Program-made: the position numbers and the translations under genes
In this document: one piece after another, positions 8,569 to 17,676 of the stretch
Position numbering within the stretch: the first letter of the stretch is position 1
How the letters are laid out: every line of letters begins with the position of its first letter
NCBI RefSeq assembly: GCF_001636615.1
Contig: NZ_LGEK01000040.1
Span: forward strand, 1-42,349
Reading direction: 5' to 3'
Origin: Mucilaginibacter sp. L294
GTDB lineage: Bacteria > Bacteroidota > Bacteroidia > Sphingobacteriales > Sphingobacteriaceae
Length of the DNA stretch: 42,349 nt
Notes under the pieces: generated by a model
What the model was told of the DNA's origin: nothing
Seen by the model: the letters and a program-made list of their open reading frames with translations, nothing else
The model's database searches: none

Positions 8569-9624
8569 TTATTGTATACTTGGGGTGCCTATTTTTCTTC
8601 CGATTGCTTTCACTAAACTGTAAGTACCCGCGGCATCCTGAGAGAGTTCCCAAATCATTACCCCTCTTATATGCTGTGCGGCATATTTGGTTTTAGCTTC
8701 TATGGCGGTTATACCGTTGTATTTATAACCGTCGTAGTAATCAACGTAGGCTGCGTTTGCCCCATATTGGGCTATTAATGAATTAAACGATATATAACCT
8801 GTTCCAACAGTTGGTTTATATCCATAAAACGGAACCCCCAATACCAGCTTTGATGCAGGGCAATTATCATCAAGGAACCGCTGTATCTGAGTAAGCGCAT
8901 CATCATAGGTAGAGTGATTGGCCGTTCCACCCCATCCAATATCGTATGACATGATGTTAATCAAATCAAGATAAGGGTACGATGAGCTTGGGATCATACC
9001 GCCTTCATAGCCTGCGGTAGCAGCGGTTACCAATTTACCCAAAGGATTGATTTTGGTTCTTAAAGCAGCGATAAATGGAGCGTAATTGCTTTCACTTACA
9101 ATTGTTTCAAGTGTGGTGCCCTCTACATCAATGTCAATCCCATCAAGGTTAAAATAGGTAGCAAGTGAAGCCAGGTTATTTATAAAATTCGTTCTGTTTG
9201 CTGCACGAAACAAGACGGCTATATCGCCTGCGCACGATCTGGCTGAGGCCCCCCCTACAGAAGCAAGTACTTTTCTACCCTTTTGATGAGCTGCGTTTAC
9301 CACGTATGTGATATCGGCAGCAGATAGATCACTGCAAACAGGCTGACCGCCAGACATCATTGTGCCTGATGAGTTTGGCTTAAAAAAAGCTAGATTGATA
9401 TGCGTGACAATATTTAAATCGGTACTATTCATCACGGCTTGAACGTTCCCTCCTCCTTTAATATACCCCACCACTACCTTATCTGCCGTTACAATTTGTT
9501 GCGACTGTGTTTTAATTTTAGGGTTGTTAACATTTGCTTGTACAACACTTGCAGACTCGTTTTTACAAGAAAGCGCTGATGTAAATACTGTTAATAAACA
9601 GAATAGAAATTTTAACTTTTTCAT
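8569..9624 (-). CDS. GH18 family surface lipoprotein, paralogue of the first gene
   Basis: A 351-residue lipoprotein (lipobox SALSC, Cys20) with a GH18 barrel. It has a complete DGIDIDVE signature at 161-168 (catalytic Glu168) and a canonical SVGG motif at 122-125. Many segments match the gene at 61-1104 (IVTHIN, SGGQPVCSD, AAQHI-GVMIWELSQDA), so the two are recent paralogues, placed in inverted orientation around the nag operon. It forms its own transcription unit: a terminator for the upstream susCD operon lies before it, and a LacI-type site sits about 120 bases upstream of its start. The probable role is surface endo-cleavage of GlcNAc-containing polymer to supply SusCD. Confidence 0.9.
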   Translation of the reverse strand: MKKLKFLFCLLTVFTSALSCKNESASVVQANVNNPKIKTQSQQIVTADKVVVGYIKGGGNVQAVMNSTDLNIVTHINLAFFKPNSSGTMMSGGQPVCSDLSAADITYVVNAAHQKGRKVLASVGGASARSCAGDIAVLFRAANRTNFINNLASLATYFNLDGIDIDVEGTTLETIVSESNYAPFIAALRTKINPLGKLVTAATAGYEGGMIPSSSYPYLDLINIMSYDIGWGGTANHSTYDDALTQIQRFLDDNCPASKLVLGVPFYGYKPTVGTGYISFNSLIAQYGANAAYVDYYDGYKYNGITAIEAKTKYAAQHIRGVMIWELSQDAAGTYSLVKAIGRKIGTPSIQ

Positions 9625-9734
9625 TTTTTTATTTTTTAGTTTATTTAAGATTGTTTCTTCTACAATGGATTAATGCGGATATACAATTCAATCCAAAAAC
9701 CGCAAACACACATCTTTATTAGCACATCATTTCA

Positions 9735-9757
9735 TTACCGGTAACGTACACGTAAAT
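9735..9757. promoter_or_regulatory. LacI-type operator candidate upstream of GH18
   Basis: The 16-mer TAACGTACACGTAAAT at 9742-9757 recurs exactly at 16338-16353 upstream of susC. Its core ACGT-AC-ACGT is an inverted repeat, and it is preceded by the palindrome TTACCGGTAA (9735-9744). The exact sharing between two promoters of the same pathway argues for a common regulator. Confidence 0.65.
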
Positions 9758-9821
9758 AGTGCAAAAAAAATATTACTACAGGGGCCGTTTTATTCTGTAA
9801 ATAATATATATGAAGACATAT

Positions 9822-9851
9822 AAAAAGATGCCCCTTATTACAAGGAGCACC
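9822..9851 (-). terminator. Intrinsic terminator of the susCD-SGBP operon
   Basis: Read on the minus strand, GGTGCTCCTT pairs with AAGGGGCATC (10 bp, two G-U pairs), loop GTAAT, followed by five T. It lies about 95 bases after the SGBP stop. Confidence 0.8.
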
Positions 9852-9944
9852 TTTATCTATTAATCACCGAATCTCATTTCGGATTTCTTTTAACACTTTT
9901 ATATAACTGCACACTTTTTAGCAACCTAATAAGTGTAATTTGCA

Positions 9945-11288
9945 TTACTTGAGGGTATCATATATATTTTTGATAAGCGAGTTAGGGCCATTTGTATCAA
10001 AATCGCCTTGCCATATATAAGCGCCCAAAAAACTATTCGCTTTTATAAACCCGCTTTTTTGTTTCACAAGCGGCACACCATTAAAAAAGACACCTTTGTC
10101 AATATCCGCATGTTCTTTATCAAAAGCGGTGGGGTCTAATGCAAGAATGCTTTTGTAGGGTAAATAATTAAAAGAAGAGTTATCTAAGTTATTTCCATTA
10201 CCATCTAAAGCAATAAACCTTATACCCATTGCCGGAATCCCTATAACCAGCTTAGCAGCCGGATACTTTGCTTTCCACAAATTGGCGCTTTTCACCATAT
10301 AATCATAATCGGAAGGTTGGGCTAAGGGTTTACCCGGCCCTATTTTAGACCTGTCCTGAAAAGCATGAACATTCAACCAGTTTGCCGCAGAAAGATTAGG
10401 GTAGTAATCATTAACATAGTTGGAGGTTACTGTTACTGTAATGATAGATTCTGTTCCGAGTGCACTTCTTAGCTCGTTTAAAAGAGTCCCGATTGCGGCA
10501 ACATTTTTTACGGTAATTGATTCATCATCATTTCCAATATCGGTCATCATAATATCAACACCATCCATTTTCTTACTGGCTACATAAGCTTTTATATCCT
10601 GAACCAGTACAGTACGTTTTGCGGCATTTGTAATAGCGTTGCCGAAAACATTAGTACCGTATTGATTCCACCCATCTGCAGATAATGTGCCACTTACTCC
10701 CAATAAGACCGGCACACCAGCCAAATGCGCCCTGGTTACAACCTCATCGGCCCTGCGACCGGCCTCCCCTGCCGAGATATCAAGTGTCCCGCTTGCGGTG
10801 ATACCCGCCGCTTTAAAAGCAACATGTGTAACAGTATTCCAGTCTAAATTTGTTAGAACACCACTTGACCCTATATAAGCCATCACCACATTTTTATAGG
10901 CTTTTGGCGTATAAGAACCTGTTTTGGGTATCACAAATACATCTGTATACCTGCTTACTGTTATATCCTTATAATTTACTTCAACCTTTATCCTGTAATC
11001 GCCCGCCTTAGTTGCTATAAATTTATATGATTTGCCAGTTGCAACTTCCTCATCATTAATTTTCCAGGTTACGGTCACTTTATCTGCCGGCGAGTATTGC
11101 AAATTTTCGAAGCTAATGCTTTGGCCTTCATCCAAAACCTGTACGCCATCCGGAAACAGTAACTTTTCTCCGAATATCCTTGGGACGAAGGTTCTTCCTT
11201 CATCCTGTTTACTTATATCATCGCGTTTACAACCTGAGAAGATGAATAAGTAAATTAATATGCTGCATAGAACGTTAATTTTTTTCAT
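9945..11288 (-). CDS. Surface glycan-binding lipoprotein with catalytically dead GH18 fold
   Basis: A 447-residue lipoprotein (lipobox IFSGC, Cys20). Residues about 45-125 look like a PKD/Ig-type beta-sandwich (VTVTWKINDEEVATGKSYKF, then AGDYRIKVEV). Residues about 130-447 follow the GH18 barrel. At the catalytic strand the sequence is DGVDIMMTD (242-250): the third Asp of DxxDxDxE is Met247 and the proton-donor Glu is Thr249, so hydrolysis is not expected. As third gene after susC and susD (22-base gap) it occupies the usual position of a surface glycan-binding protein, and reuse of a GH18 fold for binding is known from Bacteroides N-glycan loci. It probably holds the same glycan cut by the active GH18 lipoproteins. 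It is the last gene of its operon, closed by a terminator. Confidence 0.8.
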   Translation of the reverse strand: MKKINVLCSILIYLFIFSGCKRDDISKQDEGRTFVPRIFGEKLLFPDGVQVLDEGQSISFENLQYSPADKVTVTWKINDEEVATGKSYKFIATKAGDYRIKVEVNYKDITVSRYTDVFVIPKTGSYTPKAYKNVVMAYIGSSGVLTNLDWNTVTHVAFKAAGITASGTLDISAGEAGRRADEVVTRAHLAGVPVLLGVSGTLSADGWNQYGTNVFGNAITNAAKRTVLVQDIKAYVASKKMDGVDIMMTDIGNDDESITVKNVAAIGTLLNELRSALGTESIITVTVTSNYVNDYYPNLSAANWLNVHAFQDRSKIGPGKPLAQPSDYDYMVKSANLWKAKYPAAKLVIGIPAMGIRFIALDGNGNNLDNSSFNYLPYKSILALDPTAFDKEHADIDKGVFFNGVPLVKQKSGFIKANSFLGAYIWQGDFDTNGPNSLIKNIYDTLK

Positions 11289-11310
11289 ATCAAATTATTT
11301 TTGAATTATT

Positions 11311-12906
11311 TTACTGCTGATCCCACCAAACTCTTTTCAACCAATCATCCTCACCAATTCTTTGAATAGCAGCCTGAACATTTTGGGCGTTTTGCTCTTT
11401 CTCTGACAATGGGTATTGAAATCGCCTCGGGATTGTCAAAGAAGTTGATTCGTCTGACGGGCTTGGAACCAGCGCCGGGAAACCACTCCTACGCCAATTG
11501 GCGTAAGTTTCTGGCCCATTTAAAAGCAGTGCTATCCAAAGTTGTGTGTTTATTTGCTCCAGTTCTCTTCCGGCGGCAAGCGGGTTATTGGCAATAAAGC
11601 CTGAAATCTCTGATGCTGGTACAACCGGGCCGGATGGATACAGGCTTAATTGTTGCATAGCGGCCTCAATACCTTTTTGATAATGCGTTTGTGCGCTACC
11701 ACCAAGGTTTAGGCCTAAGCGTACGGTAGCGTCTGCCAGTAAAAGCTCTACTTCTGCATAAGTCAAATGTAAAAACGGTGCATTGTTCCTTAACAGGTTG
11801 TGATTTAACTGGCATTTTAGATCTACATTAGTTGGAACATACGATTCTCCTGATGCAAGTGTAATAGCTGAGGAACTGAGTTCATCTTCGTATATGTACC
11901 TGCCCGGGTCACTTCCAATCAATCCGTTTTTTGCCTTTATCTGTGCTGTAATATCTTCCCGTTCTAAAAACCTTGATGGTATACCGTTTTCTTTGTAACA
12001 CCTTACCAAATAATTCAACCGTGGGTCATCTGTAGACTTCAATTGGTTTAAGAAAGTAGTACAGATCCTGGTCATCTGGTTTTTTGTATTAAAACTGACC
12101 GAAACAGAATTCCCCCTGATATCCTGATAATTATTTGAAATATCTTCGTGCCGGGTCATACATATATCCGCATTACTTGTGAATACCCCTGCATCAAAAG
12201 CGGCCTGAACTTCCTTTTTCGCTCTTTCAGGATCGCGCTTCACCAAACGCAGCGCCAAACGCAGACGCAATGAATTGGCAAACTTTTTCCATGAAGGGAT
12301 ATCGCCTTTATAAAATATCTCATTAGAAACTTTGTCTTTTGAGGCATCTAATTGTGCCGATGCTGCAGATAGTTCCTTTAAAAAATCGTCATAAATGTCT
12401 TTTTGTTCGTCATATTTCGGCTTTTTTACGCCATCTCTAAAGGCTTTTCCGGCCTCAAAATATGGCAAATCGCCAAACAGATCGGTTAGCCTTGCAAAAG
12501 TGTACACTTTCATGATCCTGCACATCGCATTCAGATTGGACTGATTTGTCACACCGTTCGTACGGGCAACAGCATCTACAATATTTGCCACATCATTGCC
12601 GTAGCTATTTTCCCAAATGCCCCAGAAAAAAGGTTCCTCTTTAACGTAGAGGGCGCCATACCTGGTGTTATAGGCACCGTTCAGTTGCTGCATCATTGGG
12701 ATAAGCAAAAAATAACTTGTTCTTTCCTGGCTGTTTAAATCGCCCGAAAACCATAGCTGTGCAAACATCAATTGATTAACAGGGTCAAGATTAGAAGACT
12801 TGGTAGGATCTGTATTAAGATCACCAAATTTATTACAGCCAAAAACAGTTAGGAATAGTAGTATTGTTGCTGTAAGCCGCGTTATTGTTTTTATTACGGG
12901 TCTCAT
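11311..12906 (-). CDS. susD: SusD/RagB family outer-membrane lipoprotein (PUL1)
   Basis: A 531-residue SusD-like protein with a lipoprotein signal (lipobox VFGC, Cys24) followed by FGDLNTDPTKS, typical of the SusD-like subgroup. It contains helical repeats, for example AYNTRYGALYVKEEPFF and ARLTDLFGDLPYF. The C-terminal part has TYANWRRSGFPAL and RRFQYPLSEKEQN, as in family members. It would form the lid over the SusC barrel and bind GlcNAc-containing oligosaccharide at the surface. It lies 10 bases after susC and 22 bases before the SGBP gene, in one leftward operon. Confidence 0.93.
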   Translation of the reverse strand: MRPVIKTITRLTATILLFLTVFGCNKFGDLNTDPTKSSNLDPVNQLMFAQLWFSGDLNSQERTSYFLLIPMMQQLNGAYNTRYGALYVKEEPFFWGIWENSYGNDVANIVDAVARTNGVTNQSNLNAMCRIMKVYTFARLTDLFGDLPYFEAGKAFRDGVKKPKYDEQKDIYDDFLKELSAASAQLDASKDKVSNEIFYKGDIPSWKKFANSLRLRLALRLVKRDPERAKKEVQAAFDAGVFTSNADICMTRHEDISNNYQDIRGNSVSVSFNTKNQMTRICTTFLNQLKSTDDPRLNYLVRCYKENGIPSRFLEREDITAQIKAKNGLIGSDPGRYIYEDELSSSAITLASGESYVPTNVDLKCQLNHNLLRNNAPFLHLTYAEVELLLADATVRLGLNLGGSAQTHYQKGIEAAMQQLSLYPSGPVVPASEISGFIANNPLAAGRELEQINTQLWIALLLNGPETYANWRRSGFPALVPSPSDESTSLTIPRRFQYPLSEKEQNAQNVQAAIQRIGEDDWLKRVWWDQQ

Positions 12907-12916
12907 ATTTTTATCT

Positions 12917-15900
12917 TTAAAATTTAACGTTTAAATTTAATCCCCATCCCCGCCTGCTTGGAAGCGAGCCATATTCCAAACCTTGCCCGTTACCATTATT
13001 ATAATTAGAATCCGGGTCTACATTTGGAACATCTTTATAAATTATAAATGGATTTCTGGCCACAAGCCCTACCGACGCATCCTTCCAGCCAATTTTGGTG
13101 TTTAAAGCTTTAGGCAATCGGAAAGAAATAGTTATCTCTCTAACTTTTACGTATGTTGCTTTATAGATGAAAGGCTTGGCTATACCGTTACCATCAGTAT
13201 AGTAAGCTCCCCAGTAAATTGAAGGATCAACCGCCCTCGTATTAGGGGTGTATATAGGGTTGCCGCTTGCATCTGTACCGGTTTGCACAACGCCCTGAGG
13301 CACAAATCCTCTGGTGAGCCCTGCTGCCTGCCACTCTGCCGCAGTTTTCTTTGCTGCAAGCCGGTTTTCTTCAGAGAGTATCCACTCATCTCTTCCCGCC
13401 ACAGTGTTAAGGCTGCTGCCGCCGATCATCGAAAACAGATTCGTCATAGAAAACAGATCCGCTCCGTATTTTACGTCAAAAACGGCATTCAGGCTTAGGT
13501 TACCATAAGAGAAGTGTGAGGTGATACCTCCGGTCCAGTCAAACACTCCTTTTCCAAGTATCTGCCTCTCGGTAGACGATTTTGGTGTTAACGTTACATT
13601 ATCTAAAATGATGTTCCCATGGCTATCCTTTTGAAAGTCATAGCCAAGTATCGCACCATACTGCTCTCCGGGTTTTGCAATAACAGATAACCCTAACCAG
13701 CGGGCATCAGATAAAGAAAGAAATGGGATACCATCTGCTAAAGACTCCACCTTACTGATGTTCCTTGCAAAATTCACACTCAGGTCCCATTGAAATTTAC
13801 TCTTATCGGGCATTATACTACCTGACAATAGCAATTCCACGCCTTTATTTGCGATTACACCGGCATTAACGATCTGTTTGCTGTAACCCGATGAAATAGC
13901 ACCAGGTATAATATTGATCTGGTCGCGTGACCTTGAAGTGTAATAGGTCGCGTCAAAATTGATCCTGCCATTAAAAAACTTCAAATTTGTACCTACTTCA
14001 AAAGATCTTGTTCTGGTAGGTTTTAAGTTTTGAGGTGGTAAAATTTTGCTGGAAATGCCACCAAATGAGTTGCCATTAAAATTGAGCGGATATAAACCGT
14101 AATAAACATTCAGCAAATAAGGATCTGTATCATTTCCTACCTCCGCAGCCGAAGCCCTTATTTTACCGAATGACAATATACTTGGATCGATTTTAAAAGC
14201 ATCAGTAAACACAAAGCTGCTTGATAGTGAAGGATAGGTATAAATATTATTATTTTGAGGCAATGTTGAAGAAGCGTCTTGCCTAATCGTAGCATCTAAA
14301 TAAAGGAACCTTTTATAGCCAATTGTTGCCAGGCCATAGCCTGAATTAACCCTTCTCCGAATATCGTTTTCTATAACGGTTTTGTCAGCGAAACTATTCG
14401 GGCTAACAACATCAGTTATGACCATATTAGAGAATTGAGAGGTAGTACCTTTCTGTACCTTAGAATTTATACTGGCACCTGCTCTTAACGATAGATTAAA
14501 ATCCCGGCCAAGCTGTTTGGTGTAGGTGGCCAATATGTCTGCCTGAGTAGTGACATATTGCTGATCGACACCGTCTAACGTACCCGATACGGCACCAGGG
14601 GTGGTTCTGGGGCTATAAGATTCATAATTCAGATAGGTTAGATCTGTAGATGCCCTTATTAAAACACTAAAAGACTTGTTAAAAACATAATTAAGATTAA
14701 ATGAACCGGTTAACCTGTTTTTCAGCGTCTTGTTATACATTTCGTTGATCACCCAATATGGATTCAGGTGGTATTGGCCTCCGCCCCATTCCAGATAATC
14801 TCCCTGTGCTGTTTTATAATTATTGGAAAACACAGCCTGGTCAACATTATTGGCAAGCCCATTAAAGCTAAAGCCGATATTTGACGGAGAGTCGCCCATA
14901 GCTTCCCTGTTATTTACATCTTCATTTAAATAGGAAGCCCTTACCTCTAAAGAAAGCTTCTCTCCAAATTTTGAACGACCACTAAAAGTATAGGTGTTTC
15001 TACGGATGTTACTTTTAGGAATAATGTCCTGATATCGCAGATCGCCAACCGAAAACCTAAAATTAGACTTGTCTGTAGCGCTTGTTAATGCTATTGTATT
15101 GTTAAAAGATGCACCGGTTTGGAAGAAGTTTTGGATATTATCCTTCACCAGCGCATAAGGCCTGGTAACGCCATCAAATCCAATATAATTTAAATTGGGA
15201 TCCAGGCGTGGGCCAAAATTTGTGAACAATGTACCAATTGCGTCTTCCCTATCACGGGGCAATAGTTGAGACCGCCCCTGTCCATATAGATATTGAACAT
15301 TATCGAGTTTTGTTAACTGGGTTTCAATTGTTGATGTGCTGTTAAGCTCAATACCCAGTTCTTTAGAATTAGTGCCCTTCTTAGTCGTGATCAAAATCAC
15401 CCCGTTAGCCGCGCTACTTCCATATAAAGCTGCGGCCGATGGCCCTTTTAAAACACTTATCTTATCTACGTCATCCGGGTTGATAGCGGAGATGGCATCA
15501 CCCATATCTACGCCTCCGGCATAAGTATCACTACCTACCTGCCCGTAATTTGAGTTGTCCATCGGAATCCCATCAACCACATATAAAGGCTGGTTATTAC
15601 CGGTGATACTGGTATTTCCCCTAATAATTACCCTTGAAGACCCGGCGGGCCCTCCGGCGGTGCTATTAATAATTAAGCCGGGTACCTTACCTGCAAGGGA
15701 ATTGATAACATTTGTCTCTTTCGCCTTGTTAATATCACTTCCTTTTACTTCAGAAAAAGAATACCCCAACTCCCGTTCATCCCTCTTAATACCAAGGGCT
15801 GTCACCACTACTTCTTTTAGGGATACATTACTTTCGGTTAGTTTAACGTTATAGTTTTTCCTTGTGGCGTCGGCCACTATTTTTTGGGTTTCATAACCCA

Positions 15901-16156
15901 TTATACTAAATTGAATAGTATCTCCATTATTGGCCTTAATAGAATAGCCGCCATCTACATTGGAGCTGACCGCCTGCCGGGTCTTTTTGTTGAGTACATT
16001 AACACCCTGAATTTTCAGATCGCCCTGATCTCTGATAATACCCGTTTGATTAAAGGAGCCTGTTGCTTGCGCAAAGTCATCTTGTGGAAAAACGATCACA
16101 AAAATCAGGCAAATCAAACCGAATAGGGCTTTGGTTGATTGTAAATTTTTTTTCAT
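12917..16156 (-). CDS. susC: SusC/RagA TonB-linked outer-membrane transporter (PUL1)
   Basis: A 1079-residue outer-membrane porin of the SusC type. Order of parts: signal peptide to about residue 30, a carboxypeptidase-D regulatory-like domain (QGVNVLNKKTRQAVSSNVDGGYSI, about 45-110), the LKEVVVTALG element, the TonB plug with VIIRGNTSITGNNQPLYVVDGIP and GVILITTKKG (about 120-260), and a 22-strand barrel ending in an aromatic residue (LNLNVKF). With SusD it imports oligosaccharides using TonB energy. First gene of the leftward operon. The 630-base region ahead carries two operator-like palindromes. The likely cargo is chitin- or N-glycan-derived oligosaccharide (from neighbours). Confidence 0.95.
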   Translation of the reverse strand: MKKNLQSTKALFGLICLIFVIVFPQDDFAQATGSFNQTGIIRDQGDLKIQGVNVLNKKTRQAVSSNVDGGYSIKANNGDTIQFSIMGYETQKIVADATRKNYNVKLTESNVSLKEVVVTALGIKRDERELGYSFSEVKGSDINKAKETNVINSLAGKVPGLIINSTAGGPAGSSRVIIRGNTSITGNNQPLYVVDGIPMDNSNYGQVGSDTYAGGVDMGDAISAINPDDVDKISVLKGPSAAALYGSSAANGVILITTKKGTNSKELGIELNSTSTIETQLTKLDNVQYLYGQGRSQLLPRDREDAIGTLFTNFGPRLDPNLNYIGFDGVTRPYALVKDNIQNFFQTGASFNNTIALTSATDKSNFRFSVGDLRYQDIIPKSNIRRNTYTFSGRSKFGEKLSLEVRASYLNEDVNNREAMGDSPSNIGFSFNGLANNVDQAVFSNNYKTAQGDYLEWGGGQYHLNPYWVINEMYNKTLKNRLTGSFNLNYVFNKSFSVLIRASTDLTYLNYESYSPRTTPGAVSGTLDGVDQQYVTTQADILATYTKQLGRDFNLSLRAGASINSKVQKGTTSQFSNMVITDVVSPNSFADKTVIENDIRRRVNSGYGLATIGYKRFLYLDATIRQDASSTLPQNNNIYTYPSLSSSFVFTDAFKIDPSILSFGKIRASAAEVGNDTDPYLLNVYYGLYPLNFNGNSFGGISSKILPPQNLKPTRTRSFEVGTNLKFFNGRINFDATYYTSRSRDQINIIPGAISSGYSKQIVNAGVIANKGVELLLSGSIMPDKSKFQWDLSVNFARNISKVESLADGIPFLSLSDARWLGLSVIAKPGEQYGAILGYDFQKDSHGNIILDNVTLTPKSSTERQILGKGVFDWTGGITSHFSYGNLSLNAVFDVKYGADLFSMTNLFSMIGGSSLNTVAGRDEWILSEENRLAAKKTAAEWQAAGLTRGFVPQGVVQTGTDASGNPIYTPNTRAVDPSIYWGAYYTDGNGIAKPFIYKATYVKVREITISFRLPKALNTKIGWKDASVGLVARNPFIIYKDVPNVDPDSNYNNGNGQGLEYGSLPSRRGWGLNLNVKF

Positions 16157-16331
16157 TGCAATAATTTATGGTTTATTAATAGGTTGTATTTATCAGTCAT
16201 AACCTGGTCATGACCTTACTTATTTTTGCATTCTACCCTTATCTCATATGCTGTTATAATTATTTGTTTCCAATAGTTATTTATTCTGTATTAATAGGTT
16301 TAGGCTCTCGTATAAATATGAATTATACCAA

Positions 16332-16353
16332 TAACGTTAACGTACACGTAAAT
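16332..16353. promoter_or_regulatory. LacI-type operator candidate upstream of susC (site 1)
   Basis: TAACGTTAACG followed by TACACGTAAAT. It contains the 8-bp palindrome CGTTAACG and the same 16-mer TAACGTACACGTAAAT seen at 9742-9757, about 180 bases before the susC start. Confidence 0.65.
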
Positions 16354-16423
16354 TGAATAAAAAAATAGAGGCTTTTTAAACACCTCTCAATACCCGCGCT
16401 TCAAATAACACTTGCATTTATTA

Positions 16424-16437
16424 CGTTAACGTTAACG
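16424..16437. promoter_or_regulatory. Perfect palindrome upstream of susC (site 2)
   Basis: CGTTAACGTTAACG is its own reverse complement. Two overlapping GTTAAC units resemble LacI-family half sites with central CG. It lies about 80 bases beyond site 1, a spacing that could allow two repressor dimers to act together (inference). Confidence 0.6.
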
Positions 16438-16788
16438 AATGTACATCGTTATAATTTAAAACACAAATAATATTAAATAAATTTTGAAAACTTTTTAATT
16501 AGTATATACCTGACACCTAATTACATGGCCCGAGGTAGCACCCGTTCTCATAATCCCATTTATTATAACCAGGCAGGGATGTCTATTCGATATTTTAGCC
16601 CTTTAAGTTATCTATAGTTAAAATAAATTCAAGTATAACTTAGTTTAACAGCAATCTAAACCACCTTAAATATGATTGGAGCGATCTAACCTCCTTTCTT
16701 ATCTAAAACCATTTCCAATATTCGCTTTGAACACAAAATCAGTTGATTTGCTTAGTTAGCTACGTATGGCATTATTGACCTTTGTACA

Positions 16789-17664
16789 ATGAAAATTATC
16801 ATAACAGGTTCATTAGGGAATATCAGTAAGCCACTCGCTAAAACACTGCTGGCAAAAGGGCATACCGTAGCGGTAATCAGTACTGATCAAAACAAACAAA
16901 CAGCCATTGAAGCCTTGGGTGCCCAGGCCGCTATCGGCTCTGTAACGGATGTTGGCTTTTTAACAGCAACATTTACCGGGGCAGACGCAGTTTATACCAT
17001 AGTACCCCCAAATTTCGCGGCGCCTGACCCCATAGCTTATTATGAGCAAATAGGGCACAACTATAGGGAAGCAATCCATGCGTCCGGCATCAAACGGGTT
17101 GTACTATTAAGTAGCTGGGGCGCGCATCTTGCAGAGGGAACGGGAATTATCGTGGGCTCGCACCGGGTCGAAGAAATTTTTAAAAAAATAGAGGGTGTAG
17201 CAATCACTTTTTTAAGGCCTTGCTCCTTTTACAATAATTTGTATCATTATGTTGATACGATCAAAAACACAGGTTTTATTGCGACCAATTATGGCGGCGA
17301 AGATAAGGTGGTTTGGGTGTCGCCGAAAGATATTGCTGAGGCAGCTTCTGAAGAATTGCTGCGTGTATCAGGCCAGGTAGTAAGGTATGTTGCCAGTGAC
17401 GAACGCAGTTGTAACGAGGTGGCCGGCATACTCGGTGCAGCCATCGGAAAACCCGATCTGAAATGGCTGGCATCAAGCGACGAACAGGTCAATGCAACGA
17501 TGAAGCAATATGGCGTGCCGCCTTTGATGGCAGGGTTGTTGACGGAACTAAATGCAGCTATCCGCACCGGTTTGATGCGACAGGATTATGACCTGCACCA
17601 GCCGGCGTTTGGTAAAGTGAAGGTAGAAGATTTTGCCTTGGAATTCGCTTTAGCATTTAATTGA
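16789..17664 (+). CDS. NmrA-like NAD(P)-binding protein
   Basis: A 291-residue atypical short-chain dehydrogenase-like protein. The N-terminal Rossmann strand and turn (MKIIITGSLGNISKPLAKTLLAKGHTVAVIS) and the ADAVYTIVPP segment match the NmrA / NAD(P)H-binding family. YYEQIGHNYREAIHASGIKRVVLLSSWGAH follows the usual beta4 region, and no catalytic YxxxK is evident, as in redox-sensing members. Its substrate or sensing role cannot be read from the sequence. It is followed after 12 bases by an araC gene in the same direction, so the pair is probably co-transcribed and unrelated to the flanking glycan loci. Confidence 0.85.
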   Translation: MKIIITGSLGNISKPLAKTLLAKGHTVAVISTDQNKQTAIEALGAQAAIGSVTDVGFLTATFTGADAVYTIVPPNFAAPDPIAYYEQIGHNYREAIHASGIKRVVLLSSWGAHLAEGTGIIVGSHRVEEIFKKIEGVAITFLRPCSFYNNLYHYVDTIKNTGFIATNYGGEDKVVWVSPKDIAEAASEELLRVSGQVVRYVASDERSCNEVAGILGAAIGKPDLKWLASSDEQVNATMKQYGVPPLMAGLLTELNAAIRTGLMRQDYDLHQPAFGKVKVEDFALEFALAFN

Positions 17665-17676
17665 TTATATTAGGGT

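Larger units (their letters stand above)
9625..9944. other. Promoter region of second GH18 gene and 3' end of PUL1 transcript
   Basis: These 320 bases hold no gene. The right part is the 3' untranslated end of the SGBP transcript with its terminator (9822-9851). The left part is the GH18 promoter region with the operator-like site at 9735-9757. I see no good TAnnTTTG box on the minus strand here. Confidence 0.65.
16157..16788. other. Intergenic region between divergent susC and NmrA-like genes
   Basis: These 632 bases are A+T-rich and hold no credible gene. The susC-proximal half carries operator-like sites at 16332-16353 and 16424-16437. I see no clear structure between about 16440 and 16788 apart from the expected promoter of the NmrA-like gene, whose boxes I could not assign. 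Confidence 0.6.
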
